Assembly: GCA_963731105.1 (NCBI GenBank)
Contig: CAVSUM010000016.1
Location: 248,001 to 312,000, forward strand
Direction of reading: 5' to 3'
Length of the DNA: 64,000 bases
DNA from: RPQJ01 sp963731105
GTDB taxonomy: Bacteria > Pseudomonadota > Gammaproteobacteria > Steroidobacterales > Steroidobacteraceae
The position numbers were made by a program, and so were the translations under genes. The notes beneath the pieces are model-generated. The model ran no database searches, had not been told where the DNA came from, and worked only from the letters and a program-made list of their open reading frames with translations. Positions 36,920 to 46,433 of the stretch are shown piece by piece. The stretch's first letter is position 1. Each line of letters opens with the position of its first letter.

Positions 36920-37717
36920 ATGCTTCCAGCGCTCGTCGACATCGGCCTCAACCTCGCCCACGACAGCTTCGACCACGACCGCGACCACGTCGTCGAGACC
37001 GCGGTGGCCGCCGGCGTGCACCACATGGTGATCACCGGCAGCACGCTCGCGAGCACCCGCGCAGCCATCGAGCTGGTGCGTGGCGCGCCGCAGCGCTTCC
37101 GGGCCACGGCCGGTATCCATCCGCACCACGCCCACGAGTTTCACGACGCCGACGTGCCGGCCCTCCGCGAACTGCTCCGGGCGCCGGAGGTGGGCGCTGC
37201 CGGCGAATGCGGCCTCGACTGGTACCGCAACTTCTCGCCGCACCCCGACCAGGAGCGCGTGTTCCGGACCCAGCTCGAACTGGCCGCGGAACTCGGCCGG
37301 CCGGTGTTCCTGCACCAGCGCGACGCTCACGACGCCTTCCTGGCGATCCTGGGCGAGTACCGCTCGCGCCTGCCGGCCGGCGTGGCGCACTGCTTCACTG
37401 GCGACGAACGCGAACTGCGCGACTACCTGGCCCTCGACCTTTCGATCGGCATCACCGGCTGGATCTGCGACGAGCGGCGCGGCCGCCACCTCCGCGACCT
37501 CGTGCGGTTGATCCCGGCCGATCGCCTGATGCTCGAGACCGACGCTCCGTACCTGATGCCGCGTGACCTGCAGCCGAAGCCGCCGAGCCGGCGCAATGAG
37601 CCGAGGTACCTGCCGCACGTCCTCGAAACCGTGGCCGCCTGCCGCGGCGAATCGCCCGAGGTGCTTGCCGAGGCCACGACGTGCAATGCGCTCAGCTTCT
37701 TCGGATTCGAGAAATGA
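36920..37717 (+). CDS. tatD: TatD-family metal-dependent nuclease
   Basis: 265 residues, close to Escherichia coli TatD throughout. DIGLNLAHDSFDHDRD replaces the HXH start as in true TatD, followed by TAGIHPHHAHEF, GECGLDWYRNFS, VFLHQRDAHDAF, AHCFTGDERELR, ITGWICDERRGRHLRDL, and LETDAPYLMPRDLQPKPPSR. The family has 3'-5' exonuclease activity on DNA and RNA. ATG 36920 is the first good start; the 147-base gap upstream is a divergent promoter region with the exporter operon. Confidence 0.95.
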   Translation: MLPALVDIGLNLAHDSFDHDRDHVVETAVAAGVHHMVITGSTLASTRAAIELVRGAPQRFRATAGIHPHHAHEFHDADVPALRELLRAPEVGAAGECGLDWYRNFSPHPDQERVFRTQLELAAELGRPVFLHQRDAHDAFLAILGEYRSRLPAGVAHCFTGDERELRDYLALDLSIGITGWICDERRGRHLRDLVRLIPADRLMLETDAPYLMPRDLQPKPPSRRNEPRYLPHVLETVAACRGESPEVLAEATTCNALSFFGFEK

Positions 37718-37745
37718 CCTGTAACCTATTGAATTGGTAGCACAC

Positions 37746-39183
37746 ATGGACAACAGCAAGACCCGCCAGTTCGTCGAACCGCCGCTGGGACGACTCGATC
37801 CTGCCGCAGCTCGTCGAGTACGTCCGCATCCCCAACAAGTCGCCGATGTTCGACCCGGAGTGGGAGGCACACGGCCACATGGAGGCCGCGGTACAGCTGA
37901 TGCGCCGCTGGGCGGACGAGGAGACACGGTCGCTGCCGGGCGCGAAAGTCGAGGTGCTGCGACTGCCCGGCCGGACTCCGGTGCTGATGGTCGACGTGCC
38001 AGGGACCGTGGACGACTGCGTACTGATGTACGGCCACCTCGACAAGCAGCCGGAGTTCTCCGGCTGGTCGGACGGTCTCGAGCCGTGGACGCCAGTGTTG
38101 CGCGACGGCAGGCTCTACGGTCGCGGCGGCGCCGACGACGGCTATGCGTTGTTCGCCTCGCTCACCGCCATCCGCGCACTGCGCGAGCAGGCCGTGCCGT
38201 ACGCCCGCTGCGTGGTGCTGATCGAGGCCAGCGAGGAAAGCGGCAGCCCCGACCTCGCCCACCACATCGACGCCCTCGGCGCGCGCCTCGGCCACCCGAC
38301 GCTGGTCGTGTGCCTCGACGCCGAGTGCGGCAATTACGACCAGCTGTGGTGCACGACCTCGCTGCGCGGCAACCTGATCGGATCGCTGCGCGTCGACGTG
38401 CTCGGCGAGGGCGTGCACTCGGGCACCGGCAGCGGCATCGTGCCGTCGAGCTTCCGCGTCCTGCGCGAGCTGCTGGCGCGCGTCGAGGACGCCACCTCGG
38501 GCACGATCCTGGTCGAGGAACTGAACGCATCGATCCCGCCGGACCGGCTGACCCAGGCCAGGGCCGCGGCCGTCGTGCTCGGCGAATCCGTGCACGCCAA
38601 GTTCCCGCTGATGCCGGGCATGCGACCGGTATCGAACGATCCCTTCGAGTTGCTGCTCAACAACAACTGGCGCTCGACGTTGAGCATCACCGGCGCCGAT
38701 GGCCTGCCCCCGTTCCAGAGCGCGGGCAACGTGCTCCGGCCCTACACCACGCTCAAGCTGTCGTTCCGCCTGCCGCCGACGCTCGCGCCGGCCGTCGCCG
38801 CGACCGCCATCCAGCGTACGCTCGAGCGCGACCCGCCTTACGGCGCGCGCGTCAGCTTCAAGGTGGAATCCGCGATGGGCGGCTGGAATGCACCCGCGTT
38901 TGCGCCGTGGCTCGAGCAGTCGATGCAGGCCGCGTCGCAGGCGTTCTTCGGCCGCGACGCGATGTACATGGGCACCGGCGGCAGCATCCCGTTCATGGGC
39001 ATGCTCGGTGAGAAGTTCCCGGGCACGCAGTTCCTGGTGACCGGCGTGCTGGGCCCGCAGTCGAACGCCCACGGGCCGAACGAGTTCCTGCACCTCGACT
39101 GCGCACGGCGCCTGACCGCCTGCGTGTCGCGCGTGCTCGCCGACCACGCCGCGCGGCAACGCGGCCAGCGCGCGGCCGCCTAG
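37746..39183 (+). CDS. M20-family dipeptidase/peptidase, frameshifted near start
   Basis: About 479 residues. ATG 37746 begins MDNSKTRQFVEPPLG; a one-base shift near 37788 joins this to WDDSILPQLVEYVRIPNKSP. Zinc-site motifs: VLMYGHLDKQPEF, RGGADDGYALFASLTA, IEASEESGSPDL, LDAECGNYDQLW, and HGPNEFLHLD near the C-terminus. The dimerisation domain (about 200-380) is present. The substrate is unknown; homologues are carnosinase-like or acetylornithine deacetylase-like. Confidence 0.9.
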
Positions 39184-39235
39184 CTCGCTGATCGCAGGTC
39201 GCGTGGCTCGCGCTCACAGAGTTGGCACGGTGGCG

Positions 39236-39361
39236 GCGTCGGGTTTCAGCGGCAGGTAACTCGTAGCCAGGGACGCCGGAGCCCGTCCCTGAGGCTCGGC
39301 GCGCGACGTCCGTGTCGCGCGACGCCCTGGCCACGAGTTACCTGCCGCTGTAACCCGACGC
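39236..39361 (+). repeat. Hairpin element C (36-37 bp arms, conserved core)
   Basis: Arms 39236-39271 and 39326-39361 are complementary with only two mismatches in 36 bases. The 54-base loop is the same core as in element A (GACGCCGGAGCCCGTCCCTG, then AGGCTCGGCGCGCGACG, ending with hairpin GCGCGACGTCCGTGTCGCGC). The arms share no sequence with those of A, B or D. It lies in a 441-base gene-free spacer (39184-39624) between two convergent genes. Confidence 0.88.
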
Positions 39362-39481
39362 GGACAATGCGGTTGACGCTGTTAGAGCGGCCGAATGCCA
39401 GTGTCGTCGAATCCGCAACAGGGTTCGACACCAAGTCGCAGGCAGCCGTGTCGCCATCCGTCGAGGACGGCCACCTCGGCA

Positions 39482-39595
39482 GGCTCGTGGCAGGGGATCT
39501 GCGGCTGGCAGGGCGTCGCGCGACAGGACGTCGCGCGCGAGCCCCAAGGATGGTTCTCAGCGTCCCTGCCAGCCGCAGATCCCCTGCCACGAGCC
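39482..39595 (-). repeat. Hairpin element D (perfect 32-bp arms, conserved core), inverted relative to C
   Basis: Arms 39482-39513 and 39564-39595 are perfect reverse complements over 32 bases. The 50-base loop, read on the minus strand, is the conserved core (ACGCTGAGAACCATCCTTGG, then GGCTCGCGCGCGACGTCC). It lies about 120 bases from element C in the opposite orientation, repeating the A/B arrangement. Nothing else was recognised in the spacer. Confidence 0.88.
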
Positions 39596-39624
39596 GGCCC
39601 GACGGAGGTCCAGATCCGAAGCAG

Positions 39625-40210
39625 CTAGCGCGACAGCGGGTTCGGCTGCGCAGCCTGCCGGACGCGCTCCCAGACCGGGGCGAACGCGGCCGCGACGCCC
39701 GCCGGCGAGCGCTCGACCACCGGGTACTCGTCCTGGAGCGCGTCGAGGCGCAGCACGGCGTCGGGCCGGCCCTTCGGGAACTCGCCGCGCATCGAGAACA
39801 CGATGCGCCCTTCCACCGGTGCCTCGCCGGCGAGCTGGCGCACCGCTGCCACGCGCTCCTCGAGCATCGGCAGCGGATTGGTGAACGTGAAGTGGCGCTT
39901 GGGACCGAACACCGACCACTGCACCATCTTTTCGCCGGCGAAGATCATGCCCTGCACGTCGAACAGGTCGATCACCAGCAGGCCACGCTGCGTGAGCAGC
40001 AGGTAGTGGACGTGGATCTGGTCGCCGGTGCCGGTCGGCAGCAGCACGTTGCGCAGCTCGTCGTACGCGACCGACGAGATGACGTTGTCGATCGCCTTGC
40101 GGGCGCGCACCTGGCGCACCCAGTCGCGCACGAAGTATCCGGCCGCGGCCAGCAGGCCGACGCCCGCCAGCACCCACAGCCACAGCGGCAGGCCGAGGAA
40201 ACTGGTTCAT
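39625..40210 (-). CDS. Membrane-anchored NERD-domain-like protein
   Basis: About 194 residues. After a frameshift near 40195 the N-terminus is a hydrophobic anchor (FLGLPLWLWVLAGVGLLAAA). The rest follows the nuclease-related NERD pattern: DELRNVLLPTGTGDQIHVHY, LLLTQRGLLVIDLFDVQGMI, and VQWSVFGPKRHFTFTNPLP. Family members resemble restriction-type nucleases, but I cannot verify a catalytic set here. ATG 40210 overlaps the thrC stop (ATGA), making it the fourth gene of the thrABC transcript. Confidence 0.72.
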
Positions 40211-41512
40211 GCGCCCTCCCCCAGGACGGTCCGCAGCGCCTCGAGCGACGGCTCCACCTCGGTCTGCACCGAGGGCAACTGGAGCAGCGCCGCGAGCGGC
40301 GGCGGCACCGGCACTTCCGTGCCGATCAACGGCTCGACGATGTCGTTGAACTTCGCGGGATGCGCGGTCGCGACCAGCACCCAGCGCTCCTTGCGCCGCT
40401 CGGGCGGCAGGCCGCGCCATGCGTGCGCGGCGGTCGCGGTGTGCGGGCACCACGTCTGGCCGAGCTCGCGGTAGTCGCGGCGGATCGCGGCGCGGATCGC
40501 GTCGTCGTCGACGGCCACCGCGCTCACCTTGCCACGCAGCTGCTCCACCGCCGGGAACAGCCAGCGCAGGCGCTCCATGTTGCTCGGGTTGCCGACGTCC
40601 ATCGCCGAGGCGAGCGTCGCGACGCTCGGCCGTGGCCGCCACTCGCCGCTGCTGCAGGAACTCGGGCACCGTGAGATTGGCGTTGCTCGCCAGCACGATC
40701 TCGCCGATCGGCAGTCCGCATTCGCGCGCCCAGATGCAGGCGAGCGCGTTGCCGAGGTTGCCGGTCGGGATGATGAAATTCGGCGCACGACCGTCGCGGC
40801 GCGCCAGCTCGAGGCTGGCATGGGCGTAGTACACCATCTGCGGCAGCAATCGCCCGACGTTGATGCTGTTGGCCGACGACAGCAGCAGCGCGCGCGCCAG
40901 CGCCGGGTCGACGAAGGCTTGCTTCACCATGCGCTGGCAGTCGTCGAAGGTGCCGGCGACCGACAGGGTGCGCACGTTGCGGCCCCAGCAGGCGAGCTGC
41001 TTCTCCTGACGGGGCGAGACGAGGCCGCGTGGATACAGCACCACCACGTCGACCCACGGTCGGTCGAAGAACGCGGCGGCTACCGCGCCGCCGGTATCGC
41101 CCGAGGTCGCGACCAGGATCGTCAGGCGGCGCGGGTCGGCGCGCGGAATCCGTTCGAGCGTGGCAGCGAGGAATCGCGCGCCGAAATCCTTGAAGGCCGC
41201 GGTCGGGCCATGGAACAGCTCGAGCACGGACAGCGGCGAGCCCGCCGCGGCGAGGTCGACGACGGGCGCCGGGAAGTTAAAGGCATCCCGGGTGATCTCC
41301 GCGAGCCGGTCGGACATGGCGTCGCCGGCGGCAAACGGCGCGATCAGGCCGGCCGCCAGGTCGGGCAGGTCGCGCTGGCGACCGAGTGCCGCCACGTCCA
41401 GCGACGGCAACATGGCCGGCACGTAGAGACCGCCGTCCGGCGCGAGGCCGCGGGCGATCGCCTCGCCCAGGCCCGCCACGTGCGACGGGTCGCGCGTGCT
41501 CTGGAATCTCAT
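40207..41512 (-). CDS. thrC: Threonine synthase, frameshifted
   Basis: About 434 residues. A PLP enzyme converting O-phosphohomoserine to threonine. MRFQSTRDPSHVAGLGEAIA and GLAPDGGLYVP are typical; the PLP lysine is in HGPTAAFKDFGARF (Lys108). LVATSGDTGGAVAAAF, SSANSINVGRLLPQMVYY, and IPTGNLGNALACIWARECGL follow. A frameshift near 40630 interrupts the frame, which resumes at SAMDVGNPSNMERLRWLF and continues to VATAHPAKF. ATG overlaps the thrB stop. Confidence 0.94.
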
Positions 41513-42453
41513 CCGCCGTCCACTACGCGTGCGCCCTGGCGGTCGATGGTCGACACCCAGCTGTCGCTGTCGAGCCCGGCCGCGCGGAACGCCGCCACCA
41601 TGCCGGAACGCACGCGCTCGGCATCGCCCTCCTCGGCCCACGCGAAGACCGTGGGTCCTGCTCCGGAGATCGAGCAGCCGAGCGCACCGGCGTCGAGCGC
41701 AGCCTGCTTCACCGCCGCGAACCCCGGGATCAGCACCTGGCGCTGCGGCTCGATGACGACGTCGAGCAGCGACGCGCGGATCAGCGGCAGGTCGCCCGTG
41801 AAGCAGCCGGCCAGGAACCCGGCGAGATTCGCCTGCTGCCAGATGGAATCCGACAACGTGACCGTCTTGCTGAGGATGGCACGCGCCTCGCGCGTCGCAA
41901 GCACCATGTGCGGGTGCACCAGCACGCAACGCACGGCCTCCGGCACGGGGATCTGCTTGACGTGCGGATGGTCGATGCCGACCGTCAGCACCAGCCCGCC
42001 GAACAGCGACGGCGCGATGTTGTCGACGTGTACCGAGCCGCTGGCCACCGCCTCGCCCTGCATGGCGAACTTGAGCAGCTGCGTGCGGTCGAGCGGCCGG
42101 TCGACCAGCGCGGCCGCCGCGACCACGGCCGCCACCGCCGACGCCGCCGAGCCGCCCAGGCCCGAGCCGAGCGGGATGCCCTTCACTACGTCGAGATCGA
42201 AGCCGAACGGCAGGCCCAGCTCGCGCTGCAGCGCGAGCGCCGCCATGCCCGCGGTGTTCTTCTCCGCGACGAGCGGCAGGTCGACCACCACGCCGGTGAT
42301 GGAGCGGATCGACACGCCCGGCTGCTCGCGCCGGGTGACGGTCACGCGGTCGCCGAGCGCCGCCACGCTGTGACCCAGGATGTCGAAGCCGACCGCGACG
42401 TTGCCGACGCTCGCCGGCGCGAACGCCGTCGCCGTCGTGCGCGCTGCGCTCAC
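41509..42453 (-). CDS. thrB: Homoserine kinase (GHMP family)
   Basis: 314 residues. It phosphorylates homoserine with ATP. FAPASVGNVAVGFDILGHSV is the N-terminal motif 1, GIPLGSGLGGSAASAVAAV the ATP-binding motif 2 and GALGCSISGAGPTVFAWAE the C-terminal motif 3. The GTG start overlaps the thrA stop (GTGA) and its TGA overlaps the thrC ATG, so thrA-B-C are translationally coupled. Confidence 0.96.
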   Translation of the reverse strand: MSAARTTATAFAPASVGNVAVGFDILGHSVAALGDRVTVTRREQPGVSIRSITGVVVDLPLVAEKNTAGMAALALQRELGLPFGFDLDVVKGIPLGSGLGGSAASAVAAVVAAAALVDRPLDRTQLLKFAMQGEAVASGSVHVDNIAPSLFGGLVLTVGIDHPHVKQIPVPEAVRCVLVHPHMVLATREARAILSKTVTLSDSIWQQANLAGFLAGCFTGDLPLIRASLLDVVIEPQRQVLIPGFAAVKQAALDAGALGCSISGAGPTVFAWAEEGDAERVRSGMVAAFRAAGLDSDSWVSTIDRQGARVVDGG

Positions 42454-44924
42454 AGCTTGGCCCCGAGGTACGCGCACACCCGCAGCAGGTCGCCGAACAC
42501 GCCGCCCGCGGTGACCGCCGGCCCGGCGCCCGGGCCCTGCACGATCAGCGGGTTCTGGTCGTAGCGCGCGGTCTGGAACCGCACGATGTTGTCGGTCAGC
42601 GCGATGTTGGCGAACGGGTGGCTCTGCGGCAGTTCCACCAGCCCGACCTCGGCGCGGCCGTCGACTGCCACCGAGCCGACGTAACGCAGCACGTTGCCGC
42701 GCGCCCGCGCCGCCTCGAGCCGCGCCAGCATCGGCGCGTCGAACTCGTTGAGCCGCTCGAGGAAGTCCTCGACGCCGCACTCCCTGAGCGCCCCGGGCAC
42801 GAGGCTCTCCACCTTGACGTCGCCCAGCTCGAGCCTGAGGCCCATCTCGCGCGCGAGGATGATCAGCTTGCGCGCCACGTCCATGCCGGAGAGGTCGTCG
42901 CGCGGGTCGGGCTCGGTATAGCCGAGCGACCGGGCCTGCTTGACCACCGACGAGAACGCCTGCGACCCGTCCCAGGTGTTGAACAGGTAGGCGAGCGTGC
43001 CGGAGAACATGCCCTCGATGCGGCGGATGTCGTCGCCGGTCTCGCGCAGGTCGCGCAGCGTCTGGATCACCGGCAGCCCGGCGCCCACCGTGGCCTCGTA
43101 GAGGTAATGGGTGCCGGCCGCGCGGCGCGCGTCCAGCACGCGCTGGTAGTCGCCATAGGCCGCGCTGTTGGCCTTCTTGTTGGGCGTGACGACGTGGATG
43201 CCCGACGACAGCCACTTGGCGTAGTGGCTCGCCACCGCTGCGCTGGCACTGCAGTCGATGATCACCGCGTGCGGGAACTGCCCGGCGTGCACGTGATCGG
43301 CGAAACGCTCGAAGTCGAGCGGATCGCCGCCGGCTGCGTAGGCGTCGCGCCAGTGCGCGAGGTCGATCGGCGCCTCCGCGAGGCGCATGCGCTTCGATCC
43401 CGCGATCGCGCGCACGCGCAGGTCGAGCTTGAAGTCGCGCCGCAGGCGCTCGACCTGCGAGGCGACCTGGTCGAGCAGCGCGCCGCCCACGAGGCCCGGG
43501 CCGATCAGGCCGATCGAGATCGTGTGCGCCGAGAGATAGAAGCTCGAATGCACCGCACGCAGCGCGCGGGCGCTGCCGCGACCGTCGATCACCACGGAGA
43601 TGTTGCGCTCGGAGGCACCCTGCGCGATGGCGCGCACGTTCACGCTCGCCTTGGCCAGCGCGCTGAACACCTGCGCCGCGACGCCGTGCGCGCCGGCCAT
43701 GCCGTCGCCCACCACGGCGAGGATGCTGCAGCCGCGGTTGACCTCGACGCTGTGGATCTGGCCCTCGCGCAGCTCGGGGTCGAAGGCGCGCTGCACCACG
43801 CGCTCGGCGCGCTCCGCCTCGACCTCCGGCACCGCGAAGCAGATCGAGTGCTCCGAGCTGCCCTGCGAGATCAGGATCACCGAGATGCCTTCCTCGCGCA
43901 GCGCGCCGAACAGGCGATGCGCCGTGCCCGGGACGCCGATCATGCCGGCGCCCTCGAGGTTCACCAGCGCGATCTTCTCGACGGTGGTGATGCCCTTGAC
44001 CAGCGGATTGGGCTCGGAGCGATCATGGATCAGCGTGCCCGGCTTGTCCGGCGCGAACGTGTTCTTGATCCAGATCGGGATGCGCTCCTGCACCGCCGGC
44101 GCCATGGTCTGCGGGTGGATCACCTTGGCGCCGAAATACGCGAGCTCCATCGCCTCGTTGTACGACAGCGTGTCGATCACCTGGGCCTCGGGCACCAGCC
44201 GCGGGTCGGCGCTCAGCACGCCGTCGACGTCGGTCCAGATGACGATTTCGCGCGCGGCGAGCAGCGAGCCGAAGATCGAGGCCGAGAAGTCGCTGCCGTT
44301 GCGGCCGAGCGTGGTCTGCAGGCCGTGGGTGTCCGTGGCGATGAAGCCGGTGATCACGGCGGTGCCGACGAAGTCGGACGGCACCTGCTCGCGCAGATTC
44401 GCGCGCGACTGGTCCCAGCGCACCCCGGGGCCGAGCGGCCCCCACTCGACGAGCAGCACGCGACGCGCGTCGACCCACAGCACCTGCCCGGTCGACTGGC
44501 CGCGGCTGCGCAGCAGCCGCTCGAAGATGCGCGTCGACCAGATCTCGCCGTAGCCCGCGATCAGGTCGCGCATGGTGGTCGAGGCCGCGCGCACCAGGCG
44601 CACGGTCTGCAGGATGCCGCCGATGTCGCGGCAGTCGCGGTCCAGCTCGACGATGAATTCGTCGCACAGCTCGCCCGTCAGCAGCTCGCGGGCCAGCCCC
44701 AGGTGGCGCTGGCGCAGCTCCTCGATGCGGTCATCGAGCGCGGGGTCCTGCCGCTCGGCCATCGCGATCAGCCCGAGCAGTGCGTCCGTGACGCCCCGGC
44801 AGGCCGACAGCACCACCGCCTTGCGCGGCGCCAGGTCGTCCTCGATGATCCGCGCGACGCGCTGCATGCAGGCCGCGTCCGCGACGCTCGACCCGCCGAA
44901 CTTATGGACTTTCCACGCTTCCAC
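42450..44924 (-). CDS. thrA: Bifunctional aspartate kinase / homoserine dehydrogenase I
   Basis: 824 residues. The aspartokinase domain (about 1-290) begins WKVHKFGGSSVADAACMQRV and includes TLGRNGSDFSASIFGSLL and WTDVDGVLSADPRLVP. Two ACT repeats (about 310-460; VNLEGAGMIGVPGTAHRLF; SILAVVGDGMAGAHGVA) sense threonine in this family. The homoserine dehydrogenase domain (about 465-824) has IGLIGPGLVGGALLDQV and HVVTPNKKANS, followed by GAGLPVIQTLRDL and FSGTLAYLFN. GTG 44924 gives the usual N-terminus. No threonine/isoleucine-rich leader peptide or attenuator was found upstream. Confidence 0.96.
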   Translation of the reverse strand: MEAWKVHKFGGSSVADAACMQRVARIIEDDLAPRKAVVLSACRGVTDALLGLIAMAERQDPALDDRIEELRQRHLGLARELLTGELCDEFIVELDRDCRDIGGILQTVRLVRAASTTMRDLIAGYGEIWSTRIFERLLRSRGQSTGQVLWVDARRVLLVEWGPLGPGVRWDQSRANLREQVPSDFVGTAVITGFIATDTHGLQTTLGRNGSDFSASIFGSLLAAREIVIWTDVDGVLSADPRLVPEAQVIDTLSYNEAMELAYFGAKVIHPQTMAPAVQERIPIWIKNTFAPDKPGTLIHDRSEPNPLVKGITTVEKIALVNLEGAGMIGVPGTAHRLFGALREEGISVILISQGSSEHSICFAVPEVEAERAERVVQRAFDPELREGQIHSVEVNRGCSILAVVGDGMAGAHGVAAQVFSALAKASVNVRAIAQGASERNISVVIDGRGSARALRAVHSSFYLSAHTISIGLIGPGLVGGALLDQVASQVERLRRDFKLDLRVRAIAGSKRMRLAEAPIDLAHWRDAYAAGGDPLDFERFADHVHAGQFPHAVIIDCSASAAVASHYAKWLSSGIHVVTPNKKANSAAYGDYQRVLDARRAAGTHYLYEATVGAGLPVIQTLRDLRETGDDIRRIEGMFSGTLAYLFNTWDGSQAFSSVVKQARSLGYTEPDPRDDLSGMDVARKLIILAREMGLRLELGDVKVESLVPGALRECGVEDFLERLNEFDAPMLARLEAARARGNVLRYVGSVAVDGRAEVGLVELPQSHPFANIALTDNIVRFQTARYDQNPLIVQGPGAGPAVTAGGVFGDLLRVCAYLGAKL

Positions 44925-45087
44925 GATTGCTCTGGCTCCCTGACGGCCGCCCACGGGATCGCTCCGGCGGGTCGCCCGCGGGCGACGCCCGGATGCGGCT
45001 CAGGCGGAGGGGACCCCTTCGACTTTCATGACCGCCGGCGGAGCCGGAGACTCTATCTTCTTGCAGCGCGGCAGGCAAACTAGCGCT

Positions 45088-45705
45088 ATGGAAATCACGG
45101 ACTCCCCGACCCTGCACGCCGCGGTACTCGCGGCCGGTCCAGCCAGCCGCTTCGGCAGCGTCAAGCAGCTGGTGCGCCTCGGCGGTGCCCCGGCTGTGTA
45201 CGAGGCGGCCGTGCGCGCCGCCGCAGTGGCCGGCCAGTCCGTCGCGGTCGTGCTGGGAGCCCACGCTCGCGAGGTCGCGCCGGCCCTGCGCCAGTCGACC
45301 GCCACCGTGGTGGTGAACCGGGACTGGGAGGAAGGCCTCGCCAGCTCCATACGTACCGCGGTACGCACGGCGCCGCCGCGCTGCGACGGACTGCTGCTGC
45401 TGCTGTGCGACCAGGTGGCGGTCTCGGCCGACGACCTGCGCCGCCTCTACGTCGCCTGGCGCCGGCACCCGGTGCTGATCGCCTGTGCGCTCTACGGCGG
45501 CGCGCCCGGCATGCCCGCGCTGTTCCCGCGCTGGGCGTTTCCCGACTTGCTCGAGCTGCGTGGCGACCGGGACGTCGGCCTCGTGCTCCGTCGCAACGTC
45601 GACCGGCTGGTGCGCGTGCCGATGACCAACGCGGGCGTTGACCTCGATACGCCGGACGACCTGCTGGCGATCGAGGCCGCCATGGCCGAACGCTCGGCAG
45701 AATGA
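45088..45705 (+). CDS. MobA/MocA-like nucleotidyltransferase
   Basis: 205 residues. LHAAVLAAGPASRFGSVKQL is the NTP-binding signature (LAAGXSXRXGXXK), with VVLGAHAREVAPAL, LLLLLCDQVAVSADDLRRL (the metal-binding CDQ) and GAPGMPALFPRW. The family includes MocA (CTP:molybdopterin cytidylyltransferase) and similar proteins near xanthine-dehydrogenase-type genes; none are in this window. ATG 45088 is used; the upstream in-frame start at 45028 has no supporting ribosome site. It is divergent from thrA. Confidence 0.85.
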   Translation: MEITDSPTLHAAVLAAGPASRFGSVKQLVRLGGAPAVYEAAVRAAAVAGQSVAVVLGAHAREVAPALRQSTATVVVNRDWEEGLASSIRTAVRTAPPRCDGLLLLLCDQVAVSADDLRRLYVAWRRHPVLIACALYGGAPGMPALFPRWAFPDLLELRGDRDVGLVLRRNVDRLVRVPMTNAGVDLDTPDDLLAIEAAMAERSAE

Positions 45706-45830
45706 GCGTGCCTGCACTTATGATGGCGGACGCGCCAAGTGAGAGGCGCGTCTTGGATTCGTGCGGCGCCGGACAGGGCATGCTGCGCGCTGCCTAGACT
45801 CCCCAATGGATCGCTTCAGGAGACGAGTGC

Positions 45831-46430
45831 ATGGGTCGTGCGATGGTATCGGCCGCCCTGCTGGGCGGATGGATGATGATGGCGACGGGAACGGCCACGG
45901 CGGGCGCCGTCGCGGACCAGTTTCGCGCCGGGGCGTTCGGACTGCCGTGGAGTGCCGGCAAGGGGACGATCGAGGCGAAATACCCGGGCGGCAAGTGGGA
46001 CACCGACGACAAGGGCCGTGCCCGCTACTGCGCGCCCAGCAAACAGGTGCTGCTGAAGCTGCCGGCACAGCACGTGACCAAGGAACTGTGCTTCCTGATC
46101 GGCTCGGACGGCACCCTGGCAGCGGCCATGGCGCAGATGAACGCTTCGCTGCCAGCGCTGCTGGCGGTCGTGAACCGCTCGCGCACCATGTTCGGCGACT
46201 TCGATGCCGTGGTGCGCGACGACGCGGCGATCCAGTCGCGCTCCACGGCCATGTTGTGGACCAAGGACCGGCCATACCTGGTGCGGGTATCGAGCACGAA
46301 CGATGCCGACGGCGCGCCGCAGGAGGTCTCCTTCGCGGTGGCGGACGAGGCGGCCCTCTACACCGAAGGTGCGGACGCGGTCAGCAACAAGCCGACGGCA
46401 TCGGCATCGGCATCGGCATCGGCACCGTAA
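45831..46430 (+). CDS. Secreted hypothetical protein with (SA)n tail
   Basis: 199 residues, not recognised. A signal peptide (AMVSAALLGGWMMMATGTAT, cleavage near AGA) is followed by a compact domain with two or three Cys (RARYCAPSKQVLLKL; KELCFLIGSDGTLAAAM). YLVRVSSTNDADGAPQEVSF follows, then a C-terminal ASASASASAP run. An AGGAGA ribosome site lies 8 bases before ATG 45831. It ends 3 bases before the stop of the convergent ParA gene. The layout is that of a small periplasmic or exported protein. Confidence 0.75.
   Translation: MGRAMVSAALLGGWMMMATGTATAGAVADQFRAGAFGLPWSAGKGTIEAKYPGGKWDTDDKGRARYCAPSKQVLLKLPAQHVTKELCFLIGSDGTLAAAMAQMNASLPALLAVVNRSRTMFGDFDAVVRDDAAIQSRSTAMLWTKDRPYLVRVSSTNDADGAPQEVSFAVADEAALYTEGADAVSNKPTASASASASAP
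46397..46426 (+). repeat. GGCATC hexanucleotide microsatellite
   Basis: Four copies of GGCATC plus one GGCACC encode the alternating Ser-Ala tail of the hypothetical protein. Because the unit is six bases, slippage would change tail length without breaking the frame. Confidence 0.85.
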
Positions 46431-46433
46431 CCG

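Noticed and set aside
44925..45087. Threonine attenuator / leader peptide upstream of thrA
   Set aside because: The only small ORF in the gap has no threonine or isoleucine run. A short palindrome at 44971-44986 lacks a T-run and a competing structure.
45706..45830. Small RNA or extra gene between the nucleotidyltransferase and the (SA)n protein
   Set aside because: The 125-base gap has no terminator, no strong promoter and no coding signal beyond the ribosome site of the next gene.
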